64,000 nucleotides of DNA from Hyalella azteca (taxonomy: Eukaryota; Arthropoda; Malacostraca; Amphipoda; Hyalellidae), in contig NW_025935765.1 of the NCBI RefSeq assembly GCF_000764305.2, positions 310,001-374,000 on the forward strand, given 5' to 3'. Below are positions 12,601 to 27,600 of this stretch, in pieces. The stretch's first letter is position 1; each line of letters opens with the position of its first letter. A model generated the notes under the pieces. It saw nothing but the letters and a program-made list of their open reading frames with translations, made no database searches and was not told where the DNA came from. The translations under genes were made by a program, and so were the position numbers.

Positions 12601-15600
12601 CATACAAATAAAGTAAAATGAACACGTAAATAGCATGCGAATACTTATCATGCTAAGGAGAAACCAGTTAATTTCACAGCGAGTTTAATTCTTTTTAACC
12701 TCTCTTTATATTATTTCACCCAGAATATGCCACAGGTTTATTCAACACCGAGAGCACCACAAGAACTGGCAAAAACTATGACGAAGATCCAACCAAGAGT
12801 TCCCAGGAAGACCATAACGAACGTTAAAATTCTCATAATTGAACAATACTTTTAAAGCGAATTTCATCGAGCGAGCGACTATTAGAAAAACCGATAAAAT
12901 CATGTATTTACCATGCCAATTCGAGAGATTTGTATCTTTTCGCATAAAAGGTGTGGCACGATTTCCGTGATGGAAAAAAGACCGTCTTCCATTCTGATGA
13001 AAAATTAATTCTGGACCTCATTTGGGAACATCATCTTCAAGATCATTTCGATATGCTTGACTTTATCCTTTAGCACATGATGATATTTGATGCCTACAAG
13101 AACATCGATTTGTCCGTTACTAGTCCTAGAAAAATTATGGTTCTAATTCAGGAGTTTGCAAACACAACTAAAGTACAAAACCTTGTAACCATTGTAACTC
13201 GGGGTTAACAATACACAACAATAATAGCAAAAATTCATGGTCATTGTAAGGAGCAGCTTTTTGTGCTTCCCGGTGTGCAGTTGAGGAACAGTAACACATC
13301 ACACACAAATTTTACGACGTGCGACACACCTTTCTTGGAAAACAACACTTTAAGACCATCGCAACAGAATCGATCAAATGTACGGTAATTATTTACAAAT
13401 TTAATACAATTTTCGACCCGACAGTCTTGCAGAACAGGACCACCGCACCATCTGGACATGTAAAGTACACACACAACAAATACATTGCACTCAGAGCTGA
13501 CACAGAATGATAAGATAAAACATCTTAACCCAAAAAAAATATGCTGTACATTTTGACCTTCTTAACGCAAAAAGGATATGCTGCACATTTTTAAAGTAGT
13601 TAACTTAATAAAAGGACGAGTAGGACCAGGAATTACCTAATAATGTGGCCATATTCGTACCTCCAAGTCCGCCAATGGGCGAACCCCCATAACCGGAGAT
13701 GGAGGAAGAGAGGCTGCCCTGCATGCCGCTGAAGGGGGTGGGCAGCACACCGGGGCCGCCTAGCAGGATGGGAGGGTTGGTTCAGGTGTGGGTGAGGGGC
13801 AACACATCGTTAGGGGGACTTGGACCGGTGAGCAACAAGCACAAGCCAACTAAAGTTCCTCTCACACAAAACATCGCTCACGTGTATTTAAACGGGAAAA
13901 TTATTGATTCAAATGTATAGAGCACAAATTGTTCAGAAAAACAATCTCCAAGGTATTTATATACTCAATGGAAGCTATTCTAATAGTGAGCCTGCGATAT
14001 CGATGTATAGTGAGGGACGAACTTTTTCCAAGTTCCAAGTTGAAGACGTGAGTAGCAAGAGCATGAAAGGTACAGAAGAACAGCGTCAGAAAATGCAGAG
14101 AATGCCTTTAGTTCTGCATAGTGCGGTTGAAGCATTCATTTGAATAATTAATACGAGCGTACAAGCTGTTATTCAACTTGAATTCAATCTTCAGGCATTC
14201 ACTTGATCATTCTTAAATTTTCAAGAAATACAATTAAAATTGATTGTTATTTGCATACTAATTTGACTTAATGAAAAAGGAAAGGCCGCGTTTAGTATCA
14301 TTGGTTCATGAACGTTAAGAAATTGTTGCTGCCGGAGTATGGAGATGAAAAAAAAATTGAACTAAATTTATTTTCTGTAACGTCGTGAAAGAAGAATAAA
14401 CTTTATGAACAATACTCGACGTTCGTTTTGAGGAGTAAAGAGAATGTAAATAGAAATGGGAGAAGTTCAGATCAAAGACGCGAGTCTGAGTAGATAAGAA
14501 ATTGTTAAATTAAGTCGCTGGGTACAAATAACACGCGATATATTAGATTCTAGATACATAGAGCAGGCAATGCTTAGGCTAGCAATATGCAAGTGAGCAA
14601 CACAATATTTCTTTCATAGAACAAACTGAACAAGCGTCCTACAAACTGCACGGGATTGGCAAAGGGAGCGCATGGAAAGAACCATCGGGTAAACGATTAA
14701 ATTATTCACTAGCAAGGCAGGGGTCGTGATGAGGCTTGGGAACAACATTTGTACAGGGAATAGGGAGGCTCAGTTAAAATTTACGCGGTAAAAACAAAGC
14801 TGGCAATGATGGCCACAAGAACTGTGCAGATGCTTTATAAGCCAAGCATTACCCGCAATGCACGAGCGTATCAGACACGGGATTGTAATCAAAGTAAAAC
14901 ACGCTCAAGTTCTCAACCTGGCAACATTATAAAAAATACGGAAGGGAAAATAAAGGTGAGGATATGCAGAAGTTAACAGTTAGCAAGAAGAGAAGGAGAG
15001 AAAGATGCAGCAGAGGTGAAGAGCGCAAAGTAGAAGACGTAGATCGTGAATGCAGCATCGTCCGAGCATTCATCATCAGATTTTTAGGCCCATAGAATAG
15101 TAAGCTTATTCACTTGGTTCATCAAAAATATTGTCTATTTTGGAAACTATAAATTTTGTATCGAGATTGGTTTATAGAAAAATATGAAGCGCATCACGAT
15201 AGGCTGTCGAGGAATGCAAGGCGATGCTGCAGTGGGGCTATTGGGGGGATTTGCTAAGTTATCCTTCTCACCTTTTAGCTGAAACTCTCCCAAGTTTTTA
15301 TTCGCAATTCGTTCTTATAATTTGACTTACGACTGTTATTAAACTTTAAATAAATTGACGAAATCCCAAGTTTTTCTATAAATGAAAGTAAAAAATGAAA
15401 ATTTTTTTGCGCAGTGCGACGCAGGAAAACAGAATTCTTACCATGGGATATATAATCTCGACCCACCAATTCTTTAACCTGATTCCCGAATAATCCTGAG
15501 TTCGAGCATTGCTATCTCACCTCCTTCTCTTACACACTCACCTCCGATGGCCAGAGCGCTGTCCAGCATAGAGTCGCCGGTGGGGAGAGAGGCGTTGGTA

Positions 15601-18600
15601 TAGTCCCTGGATTTGTCGTTGTTGTATCTTACGTTGAGGCTCGTCAGTTTGCTGTACTCAATACGCAGTGTGCAGCACGCCGTGTAGATGTTCTTACCGT
15701 CCAGGGTCTGCAAATGTACAGAGAATTTTAGGTATAATGTTTCTAGTGCACACAGTTATTGAACTAATCACATTTAACAGAAATACTGGAAGAATGTTCT
15801 GCTTTGCTAATATAGAACATACATAAGTGACTAGTACCTGAATTCACGTCTCAACTAACTTATCTTTCAAGAAAAAAAAATATATATTCTGAAAACAAGA
15901 TATCAAAGTAAACTTACACGAGCATGCAGAAGATGAATATGCATTCTATAGTTTCCTAATAGAATATTCATCAAAAGAATTGTTAATGTAATACATATAT
16001 ATTTTACCAACGGGTCGATTCATTTTCTTATAAAATCAAAGGTCTGAAAACTTAAAAATAGATCAAATTCCAAAAATGCTCACTGCTCACCATTTTAGCA
16101 GCCTGCGCCGTGACGACATCGGGGTACTGGATCAGGGCTTGGAATGTGTCTGCACGCAATAACAAATAATTATTAACGGGCTCACACTTTAATATAAACA
16201 CTTTAAATAATTATTGAAAGGCTCAAAATTGAGTTTTAAAAGTTTTCTTTCTCAGGAGCATAGTAAAACAGTCCAATACATTTCCCAGGTAACTAATTAT
16301 TTTGGCACAAATGACAAATGAAATCGTAACAGACAGAATTCAAATGCTAGGTATTGAGTTTAGTGACCTCAAAGAAGGCTTCTAACCCGAAAAAAAAAAC
16401 TTTTTACAGAAATATTTTCGAATCATGTCCTTTCTAAGAGTAATATGCGACAGAACAACATGCGTTATATGAAAATGAGTTGAAATGGCAAGTTTTGTAT
16501 GCATCTTAGATAGGTACATGCAAAGAAAATTAAAATTCGAAATACTTCTCATGTTAGGACTCGAATTTGTAATCTTTTAACGCACAGCAGAAAATGCGAA
16601 TAAATATCTTGTTTCTGCAGCTACAAAGATTATGTTAATTCAGCAATATTCACTGCACAACATTCTTACTCAATTCGCTACTCTAGAGTTTCAATAATAA
16701 CAATTCAAGCGTCAAAAGCTGCGTACGAACTCGCACTTATGGCGAGCGTGTGCTACGGGCACATGGGGGGACGCAGAGATATGGCAGGAAGCGAAGGGAG
16801 CAGCGCAGAGGCACGGCACGTAAACAGAGGGGCCAAAATAGTCAGCCAGAGGGTAAACACGAGAAGCCATGTGTAGCAGCACCGCTACTAGCACAGCTTC
16901 CGTTCTTCATCAACAATTTTGACTTACGAATAGATAAAATACGAATAAAACGACCATCACTCCGGTACTTCTAGCAATCGTGAAACTTTTTCAAATTGTA
17001 AATAGTAGAGTTTTGGATCGTCAAAAAAATTGCGTCTTGGAGTAAGCACATCAACAGAAGCTTGTCTCGTTTTCACGAACCAGCGCGCAATACATGGAGT
17101 GATCTCTGCATCACAAAAAAAAAAAACAATGTTTAAGGTCTTGGCTGCTTAATTCAACCATGCTTAGTAATCTTCGATTTTGTCACTTCCATTCTTTGAA
17201 ATTATAATGACCTATAAACATTAAGCATAAGAATTTACAGTAAAGCGGTTGAGGTGAAAACCCGTAACCGTAATGGTGTGAGTGTACTTACTATTCTTTG
17301 TGAACGTGATGATCTTCAGGACACGACCAACACGAGTGAAAATCTGAAAAATAAAATTAATATGAAATCTAATAGCCACATTCCTAAATAATTACATGTA
17401 GAACCACAGAGAAAGCTTATTTCCTAAAACTTGTATACTATTGCGAAGGCCTCCGTAGAAGAACGTAAGGCACCATATAAAGAGTTCTATAAGATAAAAT
17501 TTACATTTTTCTTCATTCGACATCGACAGGCGCGCCTCATTCCAAGGAACTCCTACGCGTCATCATATTATTATGATGAATTTACATAATTTTTTCGTTT
17601 AAATAACACTCAGCCATCGCATTATCTGCGAGTCATGCATAATGACCGACTTTCTGTACGTAATATTTGTCAAAAATTTAGAAATCTAACGCAAAATTTG
17701 TGCACGGTTCGAGAATATCATCGTAAAACATTAGACCAATTCGTACTGGTTGACGGCAACGTATCAACAGAACATCATGACAGTAAAATAACAGCGCGGT
17801 TAACATTCAATTGTATAGGCAGAACTGAGCTGACGCAATTAGCTAGTGATCCACATCATTAAGAAGATCGAGCTAGGGGCTTGTCACGCAACCTGCAGCT
17901 ATTGACCGACACACGCTCACTGTTGTCTGACAAATTTATTGCACGCACGAAGACGTTTCTTTGATCTGTCGATTTAGTTCCGTCGTGCAGCAAAGAACTG
18001 AAAAGCACTGAGATCAATAACAAATCTTATGATCATATGTTCGAAAAGTAGTTGTACCTCAATTAGGACCAATATATTGGAACATTTAAATGAGCAATAT
18101 TTGAATCCATTTCGTTTGAATGTTGCCCTTAGCAGTGAAAAGTAACACGAAAATGTTCAGAATCTATGGTGCTAAATTGATATGAGCACCTTAGTCAGAA
18201 AGCAAAATCGGCACCTAATTCAATAACAATCAAATTGACTAAAAACCTCACAGCTGACATCTCACTTCATAGCCAGGATGAAAAGTAAGCATTGTAAACA
18301 GATGCTAGGTCAAAATATAAGTACTAACAAAAAACGGGAGCTGGCAACATCTCGAGCTTTGAAATCATACGTGCAGCTATTAGCACAACTATCGACTCTA
18401 AGACAAGTTGGTAGCAGCACCACCAAAACTATCGATAATGTGAGTAAGCTGCTGCAGGGGCGTCGGCAGTAAGAGCAAGCGGCAGCAAGGGCGCCGGCGG
18501 CAAAGGAAAAGCGGCTGCAGGGGCGCCGGCAGTAAGAGCAAGCGGCAACAGGGGCGCCGGTAGCAAGGAAAAGCGGCAGCAGGGGCGCCGGCAATAAGAG

Positions 18601-21600
18601 CAAGCGGCAGCAGGGGCGCCGGCAATAAGAGCAAGCAGACGCAAACGGCAGGTAAGCGCAGGTCGGCGCGCCGCTAATCAAATTAAGGAAAGCCTCGGTG
18701 TTCGTGCCTCTGTACACAAACATCTCGCCGTGACCCGCCTAGCTCGTCCTTTTCTATCGCTTGCACCTGAGGTCTGCACCAGGAATTACGACGACTGCTT
18801 CAACGCACAATGACGGAACGACAAAATAAACCCAGACAGCAACTTCGAACGCAAAGAATTAACCAAGACAAATGCCGAAAAATTCTCTGGGACATAGACC
18901 GAAGAATTTAAAAGGAGAACGATCAAGGATTCACATGACAAAGAACTCAATCATGCAGAATGTAGATAAAGAGCCAAGAATTTTTTTTAAATAATGGCCG
19001 AAAAATTTACCCAAAACAATCTCCCAAAAAATCGCCGGTGATTAATAAATGAGGAATATGTATGATAGTGAGAACATTTTTATGAAATTAGGAGCCGGAA
19101 CAGTAAGCCGTGGCACACATGTACAATGTACTCAATGAAAACTCAGATGGCTTACTCCCTGCATGACCAGAATGGGTTCTAGGTCTCGTATGTCACTGGA
19201 ACATCGAGGTTTTATGACCACCGGGAAACGTGGGCTGAAGTTTCATGGCATCTATGCCAGCTTCCGAGGCTCGACTTCCACGCACTGACCAAGCCGAGAT
19301 GATAATCTAGGTGCACAGGTAAAACTCTGAAGAGATAGGTAGTTTTCCTAATTATTATTACGACTCTTGATTAGATAGTTATTCAAAGTTGATCATAAAA
19401 TGTCTATGTGATCTGGAATTAAATTTAATGTGTTTTCAGACGGTCCGCTCACATCATTGAAAAAACAAACATTCTTTGTTTTAATTAACGTATTCAAACA
19501 TCGCCAATCAGAATAGAGCGGTGTCATTGTGAATGAATTGAATAAAATCCAGCTTCAACAGGCAAAGCTAACAGAATTTTCATCGTGATAAAAATGAGAT
19601 CTCATACATGCAACAATATTCAACAAACCATGACTGATCAAGATCTAATACGAGGTTGTTTTAATTTCTCCCTGAGCGGCTACATTTCTCATATAAAAAT
19701 TTACAATTCAGCCATTTCTCTGGAAGATCTATTCCACAGGGCAAACAAAATTTCAAAATCTGTCTTAAAAAATAGAATAAATTTTGATGATTTATAAACC
19801 ATCAATAATAGTATACGTTACATCAACAGGCTGGAATTGTTATGGACGTACATAGGTATAGGTCAGGGAGATGCGTTGCGCGACATTATCTTAGAAGTAC
19901 GTCGAGTTTCGCTAGCAAACAAAGGAGGCCGGTGACACCTCTCCAGCAGTGCGAGCATTATCGGTTTCGGATGGGCTGCTTCTCGTGACAAGCACTGGCT
20001 TCCGTGAACCCGTCGCCCTCCTACAGTGAGGCAAGTGGCCATTGCTACAGCATCTCTTCAATCTTCAACACCCAATTTCAAATATTACACCCATCTTGCA
20101 TAAGGTCTACAATAATTTGTCAATTTATTGTGATAGTTTGAGCAAAACAAATTTCGACACATACATGCATAGACTTGTTCTCAGCACGAGAGCCGAGACA
20201 TCGACTGTCATAAAGGCATGCTCTGAAATAATTGCAGCAATAATAAGTAGCAGCAATCATGGCAAAAACTAGTGTAAAAAGTAATGAGCAAAATAACGAC
20301 TTCACACGCATGATTTCAGTGCGAATGCTGAAAAATTCAGACGCACGATTTCAGTGCGAATGCTGAAAAATAACCCTTCCTGTGGTCCCGGTTTGCCCCT
20401 ACCGTAGATGCGTTAAAAATTAATTGAAACAATATATTTTAAGACAACTCCGGTTTTCGTTCCTGAATCAGCTTCAAACGTCTTCAACACGAGATCAAAA
20501 CCCAGCACAGATTTTTTCCACAACCTCATACAATGAAAAGCAACTAGAAAACGACTATTTTCTGATAAATATCAGATAGCCTCGCTGAAGCATTGAAAAG
20601 TGAACCACCCATCGTACAGCTGCCTCTACAAGCAAGTCGTTGGTGTTGTTGTGGTCAGGGGAGTTAGTGGATCAAACAACTTGGGGGAGCCAAGTCCAAG
20701 AAAGCTTACAAGGGCTCTCATAAATTAGCATCTCCCCCTTGTTCCTCGTGCAACGGCTGGGACCCTTGGAATTGTTCGCAGTTGGGTGAAAAATTCAACT
20801 CCGTTAATTGTGTCCCATTTCCGAGAAAGACATCTCTCACAGCAAAAATATAGATAATCGCCTGAATTAGCAATCGAATCCTAACGCCAGTAACTGGTCA
20901 AAAAACTTGAACATTTATGAGATGTCGCTCATATACTTTATGGCAATCCTTATAAGCACCGCGCGTGTTACTACGAAAATGTGAATATGTTGATGAGTGC
21001 ATGATATTGTCGGTGCAAGGACCAGATTCATATATGCTGGCGAGAATTTCTTTAATAGAATTCATTTGAATGAATCAGTAACCAAAAGCGAATAAAATTC
21101 AAATTGAACGAGTGCGGTCGGTACAGGGGCAAAGGGAATGCCATCGGTAGATAGGAAAGCTTGCAGTAGCACTCAAGGTCTTTCGAGTGGTCGCTCCGTC
21201 AGAGGGCAGAGAAGGCACTCAAAATATTTAGATTAGGATGAGCAACGGCCGCTACAGCAAGAGGCTTCACCTCTCCCTACCTCCGTCATCTGAGTGCCCT
21301 CACTTCACAGGATGCATCAACGAATCAAGAAAAATGACCAGTGTATAAAAGGGCCAGTCTCAGGAGCTGGCCAAATCTCAGTTAATGCTCAAATGTTAAA
21401 TCAAGAAAAGTTCTGGAGATCCCGTAGAAAATGAGAATTTTATATTTAAATTTACACAAAAAGTGTATTTATCGCTCCACAATAATATTAGTCCAATCGA
21501 AAAAGGCTTTACAAACGACATTATATTAATATGAACTTGGCTTTTAATTAGCAAGAGAGAAAAATCAATACGAAATTTTCAAATTATTCGAGTTAGATGT

Positions 21601-24600
21601 TTGAGCATCAGAAGTGGACAATAAGGCTAGAATAGTCAAGGATTGAAAAGTTAGCACTGAATTTAAAGAAACGAGTAAGACATTGTACATTAAGCATAAA
21701 TCGACCTTCAAGAAAATGAACAGTTCCTCGATAAACTCACACAGAAATTCATCTACAAGCTCCAGCGCTTAAATGGAACAGGAATTCTAAGAATAACTGT
21801 GGACTCGGTAGACAAGCTCCAATAGCTCAATCCTCAGAGTACAGTTTTAAAGCAAAGACCGAATGAAGACGGGCGCTCCCTTCATTAAAGCTGTGGCTCA
21901 ATCCCCTGCCTTCGCTCGAAAATGAGAGCATGAAGCATTCTACATCGAGATATTGGAACAATTTATGCTAAAATATTAAATCACTTCTATTGTAAGAGCG
22001 AAGGGATAATTTTTTGCTTAATTTAGGATCGCTGTGCTGAATGTGATCCGTCTACATTAAGCAACCGCAGAAAAAATGTGGTTAATTCCAAGACGTTAAC
22101 ACGTGTTCAAAACGACGATTGTGATCTTGCATATTAACTACGCTGGAATGCATCACGTAATGCGCATACATTATTTTTGAGAATTCAAAAGCACGAGAAG
22201 ATTAACCAACAGTTAATCAAAACAATAATTATAATCGAAACCCTTACGCAAACGGTAAATAATCGAAACCCTGACTCAAGTACAAAGTTCAATTTCAAAG
22301 CCCACAACAGCTAATAGAAGACACTTTCGTCTCGTCTCCGAGTATCTTATTTCGGAAAAAGAATCTCTGTCATAGACTCCACTGCAAAATCAGGCTGGAT
22401 CGGCAACGATCACCTCTAGTGCGGAGCAAGTGACACCGTCACAGCTTGACAATTTTATTGCGACGTCCTCGAGCTGCATTCTTTCCAGCGTTCACCTTTC
22501 ACCGAGGAATTCCAATTGAAATACACGCACTGGTGATGCGCATCGCTGCGATAGCAGCATTGGCATCCTTTAAGGCAGCTAAAGCGAAATGGCGATCAAC
22601 GTCGTCATGAATACGAGGACAACCAGAGCAAAGGTCCAGCCGCACCGCCTCCGATAACTATATGAATAAATTTGACACACCAGAAACCACTGAAATATCA
22701 ATTCGATATTGGTTGATTTACGAATCCAAATCTACAACACTGTTGACTCTGTTTAAAGCCGGAGAATTTGTCGTGTCTTCGAAGGCACTCCCAAAATTCA
22801 GAGAAAATTGGCCAAATTAGATGAAAAACAGCTTTTCTCGCAAGGGGGATAACAAGGAAGACAAAATCGTCGCATCTAAGAGGGTCAAAATTTAACGAAT
22901 ATTGGAAATAAAATTGTTTCCTACTTCCACAGAAAGAAAGCGACAAATTAAATATAATTCGGCCTATTTTACAAACAATATTAATAATATTGACTAGGGA
23001 AATTCCCTTTCTGTTCTCTACAGGAAAATTCAGAATTTCAAAAAATACAACAAATTTGTTAATAATTAATGCAAAACATTTCCCTCATAAATCTCTTTTT
23101 TTTTTGTATCCTTTCGTTTGTTTGAGTAAATAGAAAAATCTCGGCGCAATGAACAGCGTGAATTTAAAATTTAATCTGTAATCTGAATGAAGTCAAAACT
23201 GCTGAACTGTGAAATATTACCCGCATTTTGGATTAAAATACGATGCATCACGGAAGCATAAAAATGAGCTCGTAATAAACATGCACCGAACAAGGTAGCC
23301 AATTACGACAACTCCATTACTGAACATGGTCAAATTGAGAGACAGAGATAATAATATTCAATATAAAATATTTTCACTCGCACATAGCCGTTTCGGCTCT
23401 CCTTATTTGTCGGTGGCTTTAACATTTTGTTCATGGCTCTTCAGGCTTGCGGAAATACCGACTCATATTTTCATTAAAAAAAAACAGTAAAAGACTTTTA
23501 CTATCCATTTTGGAAGAGATCATGTATACACATTATAAAAATGTGTGCTTCCAAAAAAGCAATTTACCGAGTAAGAACCATTGATATGAATATGAATGAG
23601 GTTGATTAATTGATTTTTGTTTGAAGAACTGTCAAACACATCTCGGAAGAAATCATACGTTCATCATTTTGCGAACTATTTTGTTGATTCGGCGATGGAT
23701 TAGGAATATAGACACTGAAAAACGAATACGATGCAAAATAAGACTCATCGGGACCGTGGGACAATTGAAATGGCATTAGCATAAAGCGAATCTCCAGGAA
23801 GTAAGGGTTAACGGTATAAGAAGAGGCTGACGCACTGATGAATAGTGTAATGAACTGGCGTAAGAGCGAAGTCTCTATTGCAATAAAGCAATAATTTCCA
23901 AACCAAACGATCAACAAATATAGCTCATCGATTGTCAAGGAATGAGAATAAGTGCATGACGTATGAACTATACAAGGGACGACGAAGTAACAGCAATTCA
24001 ATTCATGGTATAAATCCCTTCGTTGCTAAAGCGCTCCTAATAATCTCGACCACTCACTCGACTGAAGACACGTATGAGACGTAACACCGGAAGTAAGAAA
24101 AATTATCGATGCAAAGAAATCGAGCAATTGGGATGCATCATCTTAAGTAAACAAACAAATTCAGAGATATTTTACGAGCATAAATAGCACACATGAATTA
24201 AAAACTCCTAACACGAGCCATAAACACTAATTGAGTCAGGGCACAGAAAAGGAGCAACACATCCAAACTAGACTACAAACAGCACCCATAAAATAGCCTA
24301 GGAAGTTACGTAAAGATTCACCCGAACTTCACCGCGTCGTAACATGAAATAAAGTTCAAGGATCGAAAATGTTGGAATGATCGGCGCTCTAGCGTGGCCT
24401 GAGACTACTACGTCCTAAACACGTAATAAAGATAGATACGTCTAAAAGTACCTGATAGAGGACGACCAGCGTAACTAGCGGGCCATGGGCCTCTAGCGTG
24501 GCCTGGGACTACTACGTCCTAAACACGTAATAAAGATACGTCTAAAAGTACCTGATAGAGGACGTTGAGGGTGACGGGCCTCGGCGTGGCCCGGGACTAC

Positions 24601-27600
24601 TACGTCCTAAACACGTAATAAAGATACGTCTAAAAGTACCTGATAGAGGACGTCGAGGGTGACGGGGTAGAGCATGTGCTCGATGATGACCCTGAGGACG
24701 GTGTTGGGGCCGCCCTGCGTCTCGTTGTGTGGCGGGGCGCCGACCAGCGCGTTGGCTGCCTGCAGCGCTGCCTGGGCGCTCGGGTTCTGACGAGCAAATG
24801 CAAACAATTAAATACATACAATGTATGTAAATGTTTCAATTAAAACACCATCTCTATAATCGTTTAAATAGACGGTGCTGCAAGATGATGAATTAATCGA
24901 GTAAAAATGATATAAAATGATAAAAAGTTCCTCTCTGAAGAAAACAACACATCGAGGTGCTCCTGTATTCAATTCGAGAATATTCAATACAAATGAGGAA
25001 CTGGATGAGAAAAAATCATCAATAAATTGAGCTTATCTCGAGTCGTAATTTATAGAAAACGCTTCTGATCCTTATAATCTGTAAATGAAATTGTATTTAC
25101 GGATAAAAATTCAGAAAACTATAGATAATTCAAAATATCTCAGAAAATTTTTGAATTTAAAATAACAAGAATATCTCTCGTGAAACTCTCATCGAAAACC
25201 CCAAGCCTATAATCGTGTTATCACTAATGCTTTTTTCACTGAACTCAAAGCCAGTAGCTTTGCTCTAATAAAAAATAATGAAAAGTAAATGAGGTAAGAA
25301 ATTGACGATGGTGAGACAGTAGCAGTTGCACCGCCTGATTTTTGGTCATCGGATATTAACTACAGAACGACTTGAATGCTTTTAATTGTCACATTACCCG
25401 AAAATCGATCTGTTTGAAAGGTGTAAGCAAACATCTACGAAAACAAGAATTAGCATCGTGTGATACTATTGCACGGACACAACAATATTTTGTAAGCATT
25501 ATACCAATTGCGAAAAAATCCTCGCAGCTAGCTGATACGGTTCAAGATTCTCGCAGCTTTTCGCAAAACCCTCGCACAAGCGAACTAGTGATAAGTCTTG
25601 AGGCCCATCAAGTGAATTTTAAATAGCATGAAATGGAGAACAGCATCATTAAAATTATTTTAATTTTCACGCAACCATACTGACGAACATATCTTCTACG
25701 CGACTGAAGATTCGCAACTTTGACAAATCTGAGTAATCTGTAAATAAATGCATAATAATATCGGAGTAATACTGATCTGGCGAATTAAATCATTAGTGAC
25801 GAGACGTCATTCAAGTTGTGAGGAAATTAGCAACATTTGAGGCATCATAAATGTGAGGCAAGCGTTACGGACCAGGCAGGTTTGCGAGGCAAAGTAGAGC
25901 GCCAGAGCCAAGCATCCATTGTTCGAGGCAGGATCGCAATGAAAAGAAACCTCTACAGTGAGTGGCCAACTAAGAGATGAGACGAGGACATCATTGCGAG
26001 CCCTGCTTCTCATCTAACATATAATGAGCGCGACTAAGAGCGTACTTACGAGACCATCCGATCATCGCAGCAGTCACAGAGACATGTCGCTTACATGTCA
26101 TCAAGTTATTACTAGAAACGGATTCCACCTCAATGGACTTTATAGAAGGTTCTCGTAAGCAAGTACGTGCACTTGCCTTCAACTTGATAAAATTGTATGG
26201 AAAACGAACAAATGAGAAAGGGAAATCTTATAAAGGGTCTCAAGAGAGCATCGTTAAGGTTGCGTGTGTACAGAACTAAATACGGGTATCGAAAGGACCT
26301 ATGGAAACATCTGTATTAATGAAATTCATTAGACACGCCGCTTGCGAATTATAAAAATCGTATTTCGTGGCTTCGATACGTTGAAATTGCGCTTGAATAT
26401 TTTCTCTCACGGAATACAGTAGATTCAAAATAGATATAGCTTGTAGTTCAACAATACCTATATTCCTGACAATAGCAGTGCGTTGTTTTGATATTTTGGT
26501 AGAACGGTGCGTGAATGCTGTGGATAATGAGATGAAGTAAAACATCAGGACGGAAAGCTTAAATTATATGAAAGTTATTAAGCGTTAGCCAAAAAATCGC
26601 CCGAGCAAATTACTCACTGCATTGGAGTGAGTTTGGTCGGTTTTAAGTTCTTTGTGGTTGGAGAACTGAACGTAGACGGCCTGGTTACGAAGCTGCGGCG
26701 TGCAGCCAGTGAAGTACGATACCATGGTTACGGCAGCGCTCTCATCAGCCATCTCCAGGAACGCCTGAGAATCAGATCAGGACATAAAAATTAATTCCAG
26801 ACGATCATACCTCATCAACGTAGTGAATGTCTGAATACGAGTTTATCTCGAATGATTAGAGAATGAAAGTAATGGCATCAACATATCTTCAGAATGATTA
26901 AAATCGAGTATGAAATCAGCCGGAAATAAAATAATAATAAAATCTTAACAGACGACTATATTTTCCTCTGTGAAATGGAGCAGTTTCGACAAGTTCACAA
27001 TTGGATAGCTCACTCACCTGATTTTTTCCCTTCAAGACGAGGACGTTGGTGACCTCGCCAAATGGTATTCCCAGATGGACAATTTCTGCCTCAGTCACTT
27101 CGTTTGGGATGTTGCGTATGTGCATGACGCGTGAAGGCGTTCCATTGCTTTTGTCCAACTTTGCCTGTCAACGAACAAAAGAAAATATTACAGTTTCGCA
27201 CCAGCAGCACTTCTCAAAAGTGTTTACGAACTCAAAAACATGCACCACTACGAAATGTAAAAAAAAATTGTGCATCTGCAGACCGTGAATCTCGCGCCCC
27301 GCGACTAGACACGAGTCTTGAAATAGAGCAGACAAGGCACCACAACAGTTTGCCAATGTCGGGCTTTAGGAGTGGAAAAGATTGTTTTGAAATACTACGA
27401 ATTTCACGATTGAATTCTGAACTGACTGGGGAACAGAAATGAAATTATACCCGAAATACAGGAAATTACTGATCATAAATGATTTACTTAAAGAGAAATT
27501 TAGCGGAATGATTCCATTATTATAGTAAAGTTATATAAATATACAATACCAATGTGCGGAATTTTGCACGGCAAAAAAATATATACTAAAAAAAAAACAC

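Larger units (their letters stand above)
17344..24639 (-). other. heph intron 5
   Basis: 7.3 kb. It holds the two extra copies of the exon 5 tail (24387-24579), the GC-rich minisatellite (18.45 kb) and a 35-bp duplication (20.3 kb). No other gene is recognised; open frames at 19585, 20042 and 23606 look random. Confidence 0.88.

Noticed and set aside
18310..18723. 137-aa minus frame rich in Ala, Pro, Leu, Cys and Arg
   Set aside because: It is the GC-rich minisatellite read in one frame; the other two frames are open too. The unit length is not a multiple of three.
24542..24839. Alternative minus frames over exon 5 (69 and 91 aa)
   Set aside because: Shadow frames of the true RRM2 coding frame, which alone matches PTB.
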